NCBI GenBank assembly: GCA_945889195.1
Contig: CAMDBB010000003.1
Span: 1-64,000, forward strand
DNA: 64,000 nucleotides
From: Bifidobacterium breve
GTDB lineage: Bacteria > Actinomycetota > Actinomycetes > Nanopelagicales > Nanopelagicaceae
Direction: 5' to 3'
In this document: positions 49,934 to 58,941 of the stretch, piece after piece
Numbering within the stretch: position 1 is the first letter of the stretch
Layout: each line of letters starts with the position of its first letter
Made by a program: the position numbers and the translations under genes
Notes under the pieces: generated by a model
The model's input: the letters and a program-made list of their open reading frames with translations, nothing else
Told to the model about the DNA's origin: nothing
The model's database searches: none

Positions 49934-50919
49934 TGAAGACCCGCCTTCTCCTTATTGCAGCCATTCTGGCGACTGCGCTTATGCCAGTGTCAGCATCTGC
50001 AGAACCTGTGCTTACCGTAGGCGTGGCATATGACATCGGTGGACGTGGCGATCGCTCCTTTAACGACGCATCTCATGCCGGCTTAGAAAAGGCGCAGAAA
50101 CAATTTGATTTCGAGCTAGTTCCGGTAGTAACCGATGGCTCTAGCGCTGACCGTGAAAAGCGAATCCGCTCACTAATTGCAAAGAATTGCGACCCCATCA
50201 TTGCTATCGGAAGTGGCTATGCCCCTACGTTGCAGGCTCTCGCCGTTGAATACCCAAGCACTCACTTTGCAATCATCAATGATGCATCTGTTGCAGCGCT
50301 CAATGTCACCTCAGTTATTTTTGCAGATAATCAAGGCGCCTTCTTAGCTGGCTTTAGCGCAGCTCAGTTATCCAAGAGCGGCAAAGTGGCGATGATCGCC
50401 AACCCTGATCAAGCAGATATCTACAAAGATGGTTTTGCTGCCGGAGTCGCTGCGGCCAAGCGCAAGGTAATTCCTATCGTTAAATATGTCTCTGGTTCAT
50501 ATTCACTTGCGACTACCCAAGTCTTAGATGCTGGAGCAGATATCGTCTATGTGACCACCCAGGGCTCAGATTCTGAAATTCTGAAGGTGATTGCATCCCG
50601 GGGCGCCAAGAAAAAGGGCGCACCTATTGGAATGATCAATGTTGAACCTGACCAGTTCATTACGATTACAAACTCAACAAAACGATTCTTACTTGCCACA
50701 GTGATTAAGCGAGTAGATAAGGCGATGTATGACATCGTTGCGCTATCTCTTGCAAAGAGGCAGTACCTCGACATCCTTGATGAAAACGTTGGAATCTATG
50801 GTCGCCGCTACGGGATCACTGGCGGGGGTATCGAACTCACTGTTCGCTCCAACTCTCTGCTCCGTTTAAGCAGCGCAATTAACGCTGCAGCTGCCACAGC
50901 TGAAAAAATCCCCGCATAG
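49933..50919 (+). CDS. BMP-family substrate-binding protein (first copy)
   Basis: Exported basic membrane protein (PnrA/TmpC/Med) family protein, 328 residues. Signal peptide [20 protein letters not shown] with likely cleavage after SASA near residue 23; there is no lipobox. The mature part has VGVAYDIGGRGDRSFNDASHAGLEKA and AGVAAAKRKV, as in nucleoside-binding BMP proteins. It is coupled to trpS, and no permease is next to it. It may share the nucleoside ABC importer at 52223-56141 or bind a different ligand. Confidence 0.82.
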   Translation: MKTRLLLIAAILATALMPVSASAEPVLTVGVAYDIGGRGDRSFNDASHAGLEKAQKQFDFELVPVVTDGSSADREKRIRSLIAKNCDPIIAIGSGYAPTLQALAVEYPSTHFAIINDASVAALNVTSVIFADNQGAFLAGFSAAQLSKSGKVAMIANPDQADIYKDGFAAGVAAAKRKVIPIVKYVSGSYSLATTQVLDAGADIVYVTTQGSDSEILKVIASRGAKKKGAPIGMINVEPDQFITITNSTKRFLLATVIKRVDKAMYDIVALSLAKRQYLDILDENVGIYGRRYGITGGGIELTVRSNSLLRLSSAINAAAATAEKIPA

Positions 50920-50921
50920 CG

Positions 50922-50945
50922 CTCAAGTGCTACTTGAGAGTTTTC
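50922..50945 (+). terminator. Probable terminator after the first BMP gene
   Basis: CTCAAGT (50922-50928) and ACTTGAG (50932-50938) form a perfect 7 bp stem with a three-base loop, followed by AGTTTTCC. Short and with a modest U-tract, but well placed between two transcripts. Confidence 0.55.
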
Positions 50946-50986
50946 CAAATTGTTACATGCCACACTGTCGAATATTTCTGTGTTTT

Positions 50987-51016
50987 TTGTTCATTTTAAG
51001 CGTGGACAACTAGGCT
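50987..51016 (+). promoter_or_regulatory. Promoter of the second BMP gene
   Basis: TTGTTC (50987-50992), an 18 bp spacer and TAGGCT (51011-51016). The leader is about 30 bases and carries GGAGG (51044-51048), one of the best ribosome-binding sites in the window, fitting high expression of the binding protein. Confidence 0.55.
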
Positions 51017-51052
51017 CGCCCTACAGAACAACCAACTCTCCTTGGAGGAAAA

Positions 51053-52111
51053 TTGAAAAAGACAACAACATTTGTTGCACTTTTGGCTGTAGCTGCGCTT
51101 TCATTTAGCGCAACACCTGCAGCAAATGCAGCAACAACTAAGGCATGCCTTGCACTCGATACTGGTGGCGTTGACGATAAGTCATTTAACGCATCAGCAT
51201 GGGCAGGCGCAAATGCTGCAGCAAAGGCAAACTCATCTGTAACAGTTAAGTACCTTTCAGCATCTTCAGATGCAGATTACGCACCAAACATTAAGAAGCT
51301 CATTGACGAGAAGTGCACCATCATCGTGGGTGTTGGCTTCCTTATCAATGGAGCAATCGTTGCAGCTGCGAAGGCAAATCCAAACGTTAACTTCGCAATT
51401 GTTGATCAAGATGGAGAAGATCACGGTCCTGATGGATCTGTCTACCCAGGTACAAAGTTTAAGAACCTAAAGCCACTTCAGTTCGACACCAACGAGTCTT
51501 CATTCCAGGCTGGCTACGTAGCAGCTGGAGTTTCAAAGACCGGTAAGGTCGCAACATACGGCGGACTTAACATCCCACCTGTCACTATCTTCATGGATGG
51601 TTTCGCTAAGGGTGTAGCTCACTACAACAAGGTCAAGGGCAAGAAGGTAGAAGTTCTTGGATGGGACATCGCTAAGAAGGATGGAACATTTGTTGGTGGC
51701 TTCTCAGATTCAGCAAAGGCTCTTCAGATCTCTAAGAACTTCGAGCAGCAGGGTGTAGATGTAATCTTCCCAGTTGCTGGTGGACTTGGTGGAGCAACAG
51801 CAGGTAACTCACTCACTTCAAAGAAGTCAGTTGTTATCTGGGTTGATACCGATGGCGTAAAGGCTGCACCACAGTACAGAAAAGTACTCCTCACCTCAGT
51901 AGTTAAGGGTGTCGATACATCTGTAAAGGGTGTCATTCTTGATCAGGCAACTGGAAAGTTCTCTTCAACAGGTTACTTCGGAAACCTTAAGAACAAGGGA
52001 ACATACCTTGCTCCATACCACGACCTAATCCGTCGAGTTCCTACTGCGCTACGTACTGAAGTTACAAAACTTGGTAACGATATCCGCAAGGGAAAGGTTT
52101 CAGCTAAGTAA
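51053..52111 (+). CDS. BMP-family nucleoside-type substrate-binding protein (second copy)
   Basis: Exported BMP-family protein, 352 residues, starting at TTG (51053) four bases after GGAGG. Signal peptide MKKTTTFVALLAVAALSFS, likely cleavage after AANAA near residue 26. The cysteine at about 31 is not in a lipobox context. LDTGGVDDKSFNASAWAG at the mature N-terminus is the family signature. It precedes an ATPase and two permeases of the nucleoside (PnrABCDE/Rns-like) type, separated from them by a UUCG terminator, and is the likely receptor for that importer. Confidence 0.9.
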   Translation: MKKTTTFVALLAVAALSFSATPAANAATTKACLALDTGGVDDKSFNASAWAGANAAAKANSSVTVKYLSASSDADYAPNIKKLIDEKCTIIVGVGFLINGAIVAAAKANPNVNFAIVDQDGEDHGPDGSVYPGTKFKNLKPLQFDTNESSFQAGYVAAGVSKTGKVATYGGLNIPPVTIFMDGFAKGVAHYNKVKGKKVEVLGWDIAKKDGTFVGGFSDSAKALQISKNFEQQGVDVIFPVAGGLGGATAGNSLTSKKSVVIWVDTDGVKAAPQYRKVLLTSVVKGVDTSVKGVILDQATGKFSSTGYFGNLKNKGTYLAPYHDLIRRVPTALRTEVTKLGNDIRKGKVSAK

Positions 52112-52132
52112 TTAACTGAATACTTCAAATAG

Positions 52133-52168
52133 AAAGCGGGCTAGCACTTCGGTGTTAGCCCGCTTTTT
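52133..52168 (+). terminator. UUCG-loop terminator after the second BMP gene
   Basis: A 15 bp stem (52133-52147 with 52152-52166; AAAGCGGGCTAGCAC in the left arm, one G-U pair) is closed by a TTCG tetraloop and followed by TTATTTC. It separates binding-protein expression from the ATPase/permease genes. Confidence 0.93.
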
Positions 52169-52209
52169 ATTTCTCTTCAGTAAAACTTTCTAAAGTTCGA
52201 TAAAACGAG

Positions 52210-52222
52210 TAGATTTACTCTC
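52210..52222 (+). promoter_or_regulatory. Leaderless-type promoter of the nucleoside importer/catabolism operon
   Basis: TAGATT (52210-52215), seven bases and the ATG at 52223, with no ribosome-binding site. It probably drives the seven-gene run from the ATPase through cdd, deoA and add. Confidence 0.55.
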
Positions 52223-53722
52223 ATGTCCTTAGAGTTGCGCGGCATCACCAAGCGCTTTGGTTCTCTCACTGCAAATGATGCAATTGATTTAGCAGTTGGT
52301 GATGGCGAAATCCATGCGATCCTCGGTGAAAATGGCGCAGGCAAATCAACTCTCATGAATGTTGTCTATGGCCTTCTGCAACCTGATGAAGGATCCATCA
52401 GCGTTGATGGCAAAGAGATCACCATTCATTCTCCTCTTGATGCTCTCGCTGCAGGAATTGGCATGGTGCATCAGCACTTTATGTTGATACCTGTCTTTAC
52501 CGTTGCTGAAAATATCGTTCTCGGCCACGAGAAAACTAAAGGGCTCGGCATGCTTGATCTAGAGAGCGCCAGAAAAGAGATTCTGCGCGTCTCGGCCGAA
52601 TTTAACTTTGAAATTGATCCTGATGCTCTGGTAGAAAACCTGCCCGTTGGCTTGCAACAGCGCGTAGAAATCATTCGTGCACTTATTTATGATGCAAAAG
52701 TTCTTATCCTCGATGAGCCCACAGCTGTATTAACCCCGCAAGAGACCGATGAGCTCCTCCGTAATATGAAGAAATTGAAAGCCAAGGGAACTTCAATCGT
52801 CTTTATTACCCACAAATTGCGAGAGGTAAAGGAAGCTGCCGACAAGATCACCATCATCCGTCGCGGCAAGGTTGTCGGTACTGCATCACCATCTGCATCT
52901 CAAGAAGAGTTGGCATCACTCATGGTGGGGCGCCCAGTCTCACTCGATGTCGATAAGAACCCTGCCAAGTTGGGCGGCGTCACTCTCTCAGTATCAAACC
53001 TGACTATTGCTGATCACACGGGGCGCTCACTAGTAAAGAACGTTTCATTTGAAGTTCGTGCAGGTGAGATTTTGGCAGTTGCTGGCGTACAAGGAAATGG
53101 CCAATCTGAGTTAGCCGAATCAATCGTTGGGTTACAAGAACATGTCACAGGCTCTATAAAGCTCGAGGGCCAAGAGATCACTAAATCTTCTGTCAGAGAT
53201 GCGCTGCATGCAGGTATCGCCTTTGTGCCTGAAAGCCGTGAAGAAGATGGCCTCATTAGTTCCTTTAGTATTGAAGAGAATTTGATTCTCGATCTTCACG
53301 ATCTCCCACCTTATGCAAAGGGCCCGGTGATCTCTCAAACTGTTGTGAGCGCCGAGGCAGAGAAGCGAGTCAAAGAGTTCGATATTCGTACGCAATCAGC
53401 GAAAGATTCTGCATCTTCACTCTCTGGTGGAAATAAGCAGAAGGTCGTCTTGGCGCGCGAACTCTCAAGGCCTGTGAAGTTAGTCGTTGCTTCTCAACCG
53501 ACTCGTGGCCTTGATGTCGGTTCTATCGAATTTGTGCACGAGCGGATTATCGCCGAGCGTGATTCAGGTCGCGCTGTTCTCCTCTTCAGTACTGAACTAG
53601 ATGAGGTTTCAGCTTTAGCCGATCGCATCGCGGTTATGTATCGCGGTGAATTTATCGCCATCGTTGCAGCAGATACTTCTCGCGAAGAACTTGGTCTCTT
53701 AATGGCAGGAGTAAAGCGATGA
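52223..53722 (+). CDS. Nucleoside-type ABC transporter ATP-binding protein (tandem ABC)
   Basis: 499-residue ATPase with two ABC domains, the YufO/RnsB/PnrC arrangement that works with BMP-family receptors. Domain 1 has Walker A GENGAGKST (about 37-45) and the Q-loop GMVHQHFMLIP; Walker B is LILDEPTAVLTP. Domain 2 has a non-canonical P-loop (GVQGNGQSEL) but the signature SGGNKQKVVLARELS and QPTRGLDVGS, usual for this class. It overlaps permease 1 by four bases. Confidence 0.93.
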   Translation: MSLELRGITKRFGSLTANDAIDLAVGDGEIHAILGENGAGKSTLMNVVYGLLQPDEGSISVDGKEITIHSPLDALAAGIGMVHQHFMLIPVFTVAENIVLGHEKTKGLGMLDLESARKEILRVSAEFNFEIDPDALVENLPVGLQQRVEIIRALIYDAKVLILDEPTAVLTPQETDELLRNMKKLKAKGTSIVFITHKLREVKEAADKITIIRRGKVVGTASPSASQEELASLMVGRPVSLDVDKNPAKLGGVTLSVSNLTIADHTGRSLVKNVSFEVRAGEILAVAGVQGNGQSELAESIVGLQEHVTGSIKLEGQEITKSSVRDALHAGIAFVPESREEDGLISSFSIEENLILDLHDLPPYAKGPVISQTVVSAEAEKRVKEFDIRTQSAKDSASSLSGGNKQKVVLARELSRPVKLVVASQPTRGLDVGSIEFVHERIIAERDSGRAVLLFSTELDEVSALADRIAVMYRGEFIAIVAADTSREELGLLMAGVKR

Positions 53723-54870
53723 AGTTAAAGAAGTTGGTTCTTCCATTTCTCTCATTTGGTTTAGCGCTCTTTGCCAGCGGCTTATTGGTCGCATTCTCTG
53801 ATTCAAAGGTCTTGGCCCTAAAAGGCGCGCCCCTTGAGATGTTGCAGAAAGCGCTTTCGACAGCAGGCGGCGCTTATTGGGCGCTCTTCCGTGGTTCAAT
53901 CTTTGATCCGCAACTAGCGCAGGATCGCTTTATCGAAGGCTTCTATCCATTCTCTGAAACTTTAGTTGCAGCAACTCCACTTATTCTGACTGGTCTCTCT
54001 GTGGCACTCGCCTTTAAGGCTGGTCTTTTTAATATTGGTGCGCAAGGACAATTTATTGCGGGCGCAATTGGCGCAAGCTGGGTTGGATTTACCTTTGAAC
54101 TTCCCGTCGTGATCCACACGCTGGCCGCGATGGCAGCTGCAATTCTCTTCGCAGGAATCTACGGGGGGCTGGTTGGCTTACTTAAGGCACGTACCGGCGC
54201 GCATGAAGTGATCGTGACAATCATGCTCAACTATGTGGCCGCCTACTTTCTCTTATGGCTACTCAGTACGACAGCATTTTTACGTCCTGGCAGACAAGAT
54301 CCATTGGCGCCGGATGTACGAGAAAGTGCACAGCTACCGCATCTCTTTGGTGAAGATCTCCGTGCAAATTTAGGATTTATCATCGCTCTCATTGCAGCGG
54401 GCGCAATCTGGTGGCTACTCAATCGCAGCACCTGGGGATTTAGATTCCGCGCAGTAGGTGCAAATGCCGATGCATCACGTACTGCTGGAATTTCAGTTGC
54501 CAGAGTAACTACTTCAGTCATGTTTATCGCAGGTGCGCTTGCCGGCTTAGGTGGCGCGATGCAGATTCTCGGCTCTGAACCTGCAATGACAGCTGGCATC
54601 GGCGGCTCTTTTGGGTTTGATGCAATTACCGTGGCCTTGTTAGCACGCGCAAATCCAATTGGAACAGTCTTTGCAGCGCTGCTCTTTGGCGCACTTCGCG
54701 CTGGTGGATTGACTATGCAGGCAAGCACTGAAACACCACTTGATTTAGTTCTAGTTATTCAAGCACTGGTTGTTCTCTTTATCGCAGCCCCTGCGCTCGT
54801 GAAGGCGCTCTTTAGGTTGAAGAACGTTGAAACAGGCGAAGCAGTTGCCTCGAAGGGATGGAATGGCTGA
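53719..54870 (+). CDS. Nucleoside-type ABC transporter permease 1
   Basis: 383-residue BPD_transp_2-type permease with about eight to ten membrane segments. LSVALAFKAGLFNIGAQGQF (about 95-114) and FRAVGANADASRTAGI (about 245-260) are diagnostic of the YufP/RnsC group. It is coupled by ATGA to the ATPase and by TGATG to permease 2. Confidence 0.93.
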   Translation: MKLKKLVLPFLSFGLALFASGLLVAFSDSKVLALKGAPLEMLQKALSTAGGAYWALFRGSIFDPQLAQDRFIEGFYPFSETLVAATPLILTGLSVALAFKAGLFNIGAQGQFIAGAIGASWVGFTFELPVVIHTLAAMAAAILFAGIYGGLVGLLKARTGAHEVIVTIMLNYVAAYFLLWLLSTTAFLRPGRQDPLAPDVRESAQLPHLFGEDLRANLGFIIALIAAGAIWWLLNRSTWGFRFRAVGANADASRTAGISVARVTTSVMFIAGALAGLGGAMQILGSEPAMTAGIGGSFGFDAITVALLARANPIGTVFAALLFGALRAGGLTMQASTETPLDLVLVIQALVVLFIAAPALVKALFRLKNVETGEAVASKGWNG

Positions 54871-56141
54871 TGAGTAACACTGAAGTTCGCGCCCTCTCAG
54901 CTCCAGAGCGCCGTCGCAAGCGCGGCATCATCACTATGGCTGTGCTCGCACTCTTTGGCTTTACCGTCTTCGGTCTTCTGCCAAAGGAAGGTCTGCCGGT
55001 TACCTATAGCTTCGTGCTCGGTAATGAGTGGATATTTGTTAAAGAGTGGATCGTAAATTCAAAGACAGGTGCCCTTGGTTTCTCCATCGCATCCATCCTC
55101 GCAGTCTTACTGGCAACGTTGCAGTTCAGAGCGCGCAAGACCAGTCGTTTTGCTAGCGGCTTATTCGCTGCAACTTTCTTAATGTCATTTCTCTGCTGGG
55201 CGGCAGCCGGTAAGTTCATTCCATTTACTGGCTTGCTACAAGGTGCGCTCCTCTTATCTGTTCCGTTGATCTTCGGCGCCATGGCAGGCGTGCTCTCTGA
55301 AAGATCTGGCGTAATTAACATTGCAATTGAGGGTCAGCTGCTGGCCGGTGCATTTATGTCAGGCGTTATTGCATCCCTGACTCAGAACACTTGGTTGGGC
55401 TTACTAATCGCTCCCTTTGCAGGTGCTGCCATTTCATGGCTACTCGCAGTCTTTGCGATTAAGTACGGCATTGATCAAGTAGTCCTTGGCTTTGTGCTCA
55501 ACGTTCTAGTTATTGGTCTGACCAACTTCCTCTATAAGAAGTTACTTATTCCATACCAAACAACCTGGAACTCAGGTGGCACCTTTGCGCCGATTGAGAT
55601 CCCACTGCTTTCAAATATTCCCGTCATTGGGCCAATTTTCTTTAGCCAGAGCATCATCGTTTATTTGATGTATGTCGTCGTTATCGTTATTCACATCGCG
55701 CTTTTTAAATCTCGTTGGGGCTTGCGTACTCGTTCTGTTGGCGAACATCCAACGGCTGCTGAATCTGTTGGTATTGATGTCAACAAGATCCGCTTTAGAA
55801 ATGTGGTGATTGCAGGAGCTGTTGCGGGACTCGGAGGTGCATTCTTCACACTCGGTGCAGTTGGCGCCTTTAACAAGGAGATGACAGCAGGTAAAGGATT
55901 TATCGCACTCGCAGCGCTCATCTTTGGGCGATGGTCCCCAATGGGAGCAGTAGCAGCAGCACTTATCTTTGGCTTTGCAGATAACTTGCAAGGGTTGCTC
56001 ACGATTACTGGAACGCCAATCCCATCTGAATTTATGTTGATGGCGCCATACATCGCCACGATCATCGCCGTCTCTGGCTTTGTCGGAAAGGTGCGAGCCC
56101 CCGCGGCCGATGGAATTCCATATAAACGTGGAGGGCGCTAA
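54870..56141 (+). CDS. Nucleoside-type ABC transporter permease 2
   Basis: About 423 residues, YufQ/RnsD-type permease with an extended N-terminus before the conserved SERSGVINIAIEGQLLAGAF segment. LRTRSVGEHPTAAESVGID matches permease 1's coupling segment. An ATG at 54858 would also be in frame, but the ATG at 54870 forms the usual TGATG junction. The stop overlaps cdd by one base, tying uptake directly to catabolism. Confidence 0.9.
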   Translation: MSNTEVRALSAPERRRKRGIITMAVLALFGFTVFGLLPKEGLPVTYSFVLGNEWIFVKEWIVNSKTGALGFSIASILAVLLATLQFRARKTSRFASGLFAATFLMSFLCWAAAGKFIPFTGLLQGALLLSVPLIFGAMAGVLSERSGVINIAIEGQLLAGAFMSGVIASLTQNTWLGLLIAPFAGAAISWLLAVFAIKYGIDQVVLGFVLNVLVIGLTNFLYKKLLIPYQTTWNSGGTFAPIEIPLLSNIPVIGPIFFSQSIIVYLMYVVVIVIHIALFKSRWGLRTRSVGEHPTAAESVGIDVNKIRFRNVVIAGAVAGLGGAFFTLGAVGAFNKEMTAGKGFIALAALIFGRWSPMGAVAAALIFGFADNLQGLLTITGTPIPSEFMLMAPYIATIIAVSGFVGKVRAPAADGIPYKRGGR

Positions 56142-56542
56142 TGGTCATCGACTGGGATCTACTTCGTAGCGAAGCGTTAACGGCGATGAAGCGCGCCTAT
56201 GTTCCATATTCACACTTTCCTGTCGGAGTAGCAGCGCTGGTCGATGATGGTCGAATCGTTACTGGATGCAATGTTGAAAATGCTAGCTACGGCCTGACGC
56301 TCTGCGCAGAGTGTGGATTGGTCTCATCTCTTGTTGCAACAGGTGGAGGGCGTCTTATCGCCTTTGCCTGCGTTGATATCAACGGTAACCCGTTGATGCC
56401 ATGTGGTCGCTGCCGCCAGTTATTGCAAGAACATGGCGGTTCACAGTTGCAGCTCATGACCGATCAAGGCGTAAAACCTTTATCAGAGCTCTTGCCGTGG
56501 GCATTTGGTCCAGACGAGATCACAACAAGGTTGCCATCTTGA
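56141..56542 (+). CDS. cdd: Cytidine deaminase
   Basis: Deaminates (deoxy)cytidine to (deoxy)uridine, 133 residues, the tetrameric short form. Zinc ligands are C55 in C55-A-E57 (E57 is the proton shuttle) and C88/C91 in MPCGRC. CNVENASYG (43-51) binds the ribose. It is coupled upstream to the permease and downstream to deoA, so imported cytidine feeds phosphorolysis as uridine. Confidence 0.96.
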   Translation: MVIDWDLLRSEALTAMKRAYVPYSHFPVGVAALVDDGRIVTGCNVENASYGLTLCAECGLVSSLVATGGGRLIAFACVDINGNPLMPCGRCRQLLQEHGGSQLQLMTDQGVKPLSELLPWAFGPDEITTRLPS

Positions 56543-57837
56543 GTTCAGGCGTTGAACCATTTGCTGCCGTTGAAATCATTGCGGCGAAGCGAGATCGTAA
56601 CGAGCTGACAGACAATCAAATTGATTGGGTAGTAGACGCTTACACACGTGGCGTCGTCGCGGATGAACAGATGTCGGCTCTGCTTATGGCGATTCTGCTC
56701 AATGGAATGAACTCTCGCGAGATTTCTCGATGGACAAATGCCATGATCAATAGCGGTGAGCGAATGAATTGGTCAAAGCTAGATCGAAAAACTGCCGATA
56801 AACATTCAACAGGTGGCGTGGGTGACAAGATTACGTTGCCACTGGCTCCACTTGTTGCAGCTTGCGGAGGCGCAGTTCCACAGTTGTCAGGTCGCGGACT
56901 AGGACACACAGGTGGCACCCTCGACAAACTTGAATCAATTCCAGGCTGGCGCGCATCCCTTACCAATGATGAAATGCTCAAAGTTTTGCAAGATACTGGC
57001 GCAGTAATCTGCGCAGCAGGTGCTGGTTTAGCACCTGCTGATAAGAAGCTCTACGCACTCCGTGATGTCACTGCAACAGTTGAAGCAATTCCGCTGATTG
57101 CATCATCGATTATGAGTAAGAAGATTGCAGAAGGAACATCTGCGCTTGTTCTAGATGTGAAGACAGGTAGCGGAGCCTTTATGTCAGATCCTGCCAAGGC
57201 GGCAGAGCTTGCCCGCACCATGGTGCAACTTGGAAAAGATGCTGGTGTCAACACTCGCGCTCTCGTTACAGCGATGGATGTTCCACTGGGCTTAACCGCA
57301 GGCAACGCCCTCGAAGTCCGTGAGTCTGTTGAAGTTCTTGCAGGTGGTGGACCTGCTGATGTTGTTGAGTTAACTATTTTGTTGGCGCGCGAAATGATTG
57401 ATGCAGCTGGAATCGTAGGTAAAGATCCTGAGGTAGCGTTGAAAGATGGCAGCGCCATGGATCATTGGCGTCGCATGATTAGCGCACAAGGTGGCGATCC
57501 CGATGCAGCCCTTCCTGTTGCGCGCGAACAACAGATTATTACGGCACACGAGAGTGGAACTATTACAACGATGGATGCCATGAAGGTGGGCGTGAGCGCC
57601 TGGCGATTGGGAGCTGGCCGCTCTAAGCAGGGCGAGAAGGTCCAAGCTGGCGCTGGCATTGAGCTACATGCGAAGCCAGGGGATTACATCAAGGCTGGCG
57701 CACCGCTGATGACCTTGCATACCGATGAACCAGCCCGATTTGAGAGAGCGATCGAAGCTCTTGCTGGTGCTGTCACAATTATCGAAGGAGGAACGGTCAA
57801 CCGTCTTCCATTAGTAGTAGAGAGAATCCTGGGATGA
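56539..57837 (+). CDS. deoA: Thymidine/pyrimidine-nucleoside phosphorylase
   Basis: Phosphorolysis of thymidine and (deoxy)uridine to base and (deoxy)ribose-1-phosphate. The 432-residue protein has the phosphate/substrate motif KHSTGGVGDKITLPLAPLVA, the GHTGGTLDKLESIPG segment and DVKTGSGAFM. The frame continues upstream, but the conserved N-terminus fits the TTG at 56539, which overlaps the cdd stop (TTGA) and has AAGG eight bases before it. A four-base overlap joins it to add. Confidence 0.93.
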   Translation: MSSGVEPFAAVEIIAAKRDRNELTDNQIDWVVDAYTRGVVADEQMSALLMAILLNGMNSREISRWTNAMINSGERMNWSKLDRKTADKHSTGGVGDKITLPLAPLVAACGGAVPQLSGRGLGHTGGTLDKLESIPGWRASLTNDEMLKVLQDTGAVICAAGAGLAPADKKLYALRDVTATVEAIPLIASSIMSKKIAEGTSALVLDVKTGSGAFMSDPAKAAELARTMVQLGKDAGVNTRALVTAMDVPLGLTAGNALEVRESVEVLAGGGPADVVELTILLAREMIDAAGIVGKDPEVALKDGSAMDHWRRMISAQGGDPDAALPVAREQQIITAHESGTITTMDAMKVGVSAWRLGAGRSKQGEKVQAGAGIELHAKPGDYIKAGAPLMTLHTDEPARFERAIEALAGAVTIIEGGTVNRLPLVVERILG

Positions 57838-58928
57838 GCAATCTATTAAAGAAGCCAAGTGAAGACCAAGTAAAGCGTCTACCGAAGGCGCTATTGCACG
57901 ATCACCTCGATGGTGGCCTGCGCCCACAAACAATTATTGATATCGCCAAAGAGATTGGCCACACCCTTCCTACCTACGATGCAGCAGAACTCGCTGAATG
58001 GTTCCGCTCTTCCTGTGATTCTGGCTCTCTTGTTCTCTACCTTGAAACTTTTGCTCACACTGTCGCTGTGATGCAACGTCGCGAAGATATTGTGCGAGTC
58101 TCGCGCGAATGCGCAGTTGATCTAGCGCGCGATGGCGTTGTCTATGCCGAAGTGCGTATGGCTCCTGAACTCTTAACTGAGCAAGGTCTCACACTTTCAC
58201 AAGTTATCGAAGCGATACTCGAAGGCTTCCGCGCTGGTGAAGTAGAGGCTAAGAGCGAAGGTCGCACAATTCGTGTGACATCACTTCTCTGCGGAATGCG
58301 TCAAAATAACCTTTCTCAAGAAGTCGCAGAGCTGGCAGTTAAGTATCGCGATCAAGGAGTTGTGGGCTTTGATATCGCAGGCCCCGAAGATGGATTTCCA
58401 CCAAGTGATCAACTCGATACCTTTGAATATCTTCGCCGCGAGAATGCACATTTCACCATCCATGCCGGTGAGGCGTATGGACTTCCTTCCATATGGGAAG
58501 CGATTCAATTATGTGGCGCTGAACGTTTAGGCCATGGCGTGCGCATCGTCGACGATATCGATTTCAACCATACTCCAGCACGTCTGGGTCGACTAGCTGC
58601 CTATGTACGCGATCGTCGCGTTCCGCTCGAGCTCTGTCCCTCATCAAATATTCAGACAGGCGTTGCAGATTCATTTGCTAGCCACCCGTTAGCCAAGCTC
58701 TCAAAATTGCGCTTTAGAGTCACCATCAATACCGATAACCGCTTGATGTCAGCAACATCTATGTCACGCGAAATGAATGAGATGGTCAAGCAATGTGATT
58801 GGACCTTCCAAGATCTTCAGCGGGTTACCATCAATGCGCTGAAAAGCGCCTTTATTCCCTTTGAAGAACGGTTAGCAATCATTGAAGAAGTGGTGAAGCC
58901 GGGCTACCAGAAGATTTCAGGGGAGTAG
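57834..58928 (+). CDS. add: Adenosine deaminase
   Basis: Converts (deoxy)adenosine to (deoxy)inosine, 364 residues. The zinc histidines H22 and H24 lie in LLHDHLDGGLRP. The third and the catalytic acid are in IHAGEAYG, and the late metal motif reads NTDNRLMSATSMSREM, as in actinobacterial members. It ends the operon; its product is a substrate for the purine nucleoside phosphorylase encoded at the window's end. The convergent aldehyde dehydrogenase gene stops 4 bp away. Confidence 0.95.
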   Translation: MSNLLKKPSEDQVKRLPKALLHDHLDGGLRPQTIIDIAKEIGHTLPTYDAAELAEWFRSSCDSGSLVLYLETFAHTVAVMQRREDIVRVSRECAVDLARDGVVYAEVRMAPELLTEQGLTLSQVIEAILEGFRAGEVEAKSEGRTIRVTSLLCGMRQNNLSQEVAELAVKYRDQGVVGFDIAGPEDGFPPSDQLDTFEYLRRENAHFTIHAGEAYGLPSIWEAIQLCGAERLGHGVRIVDDIDFNHTPARLGRLAAYVRDRRVPLELCPSSNIQTGVADSFASHPLAKLSKLRFRVTINTDNRLMSATSMSREMNEMVKQCDWTFQDLQRVTINALKSAFIPFEERLAIIEEVVKPGYQKISGE

Positions 58929-58941
58929 AGAGCTACACCCC
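58920..58941. repeat. Hairpin containing both stop codons of convergent genes
   Basis: GGGG-A-GTAG (58920-58928), an AGAG loop and CTAC-A-CCCC (58933-58941) form an 8 bp stem with one A-A mismatch. The TAG stops of add and of the convergent aldehyde dehydrogenase gene are its inner arms. It may act as a weak bidirectional terminator; there is no T-run. Confidence 0.4.
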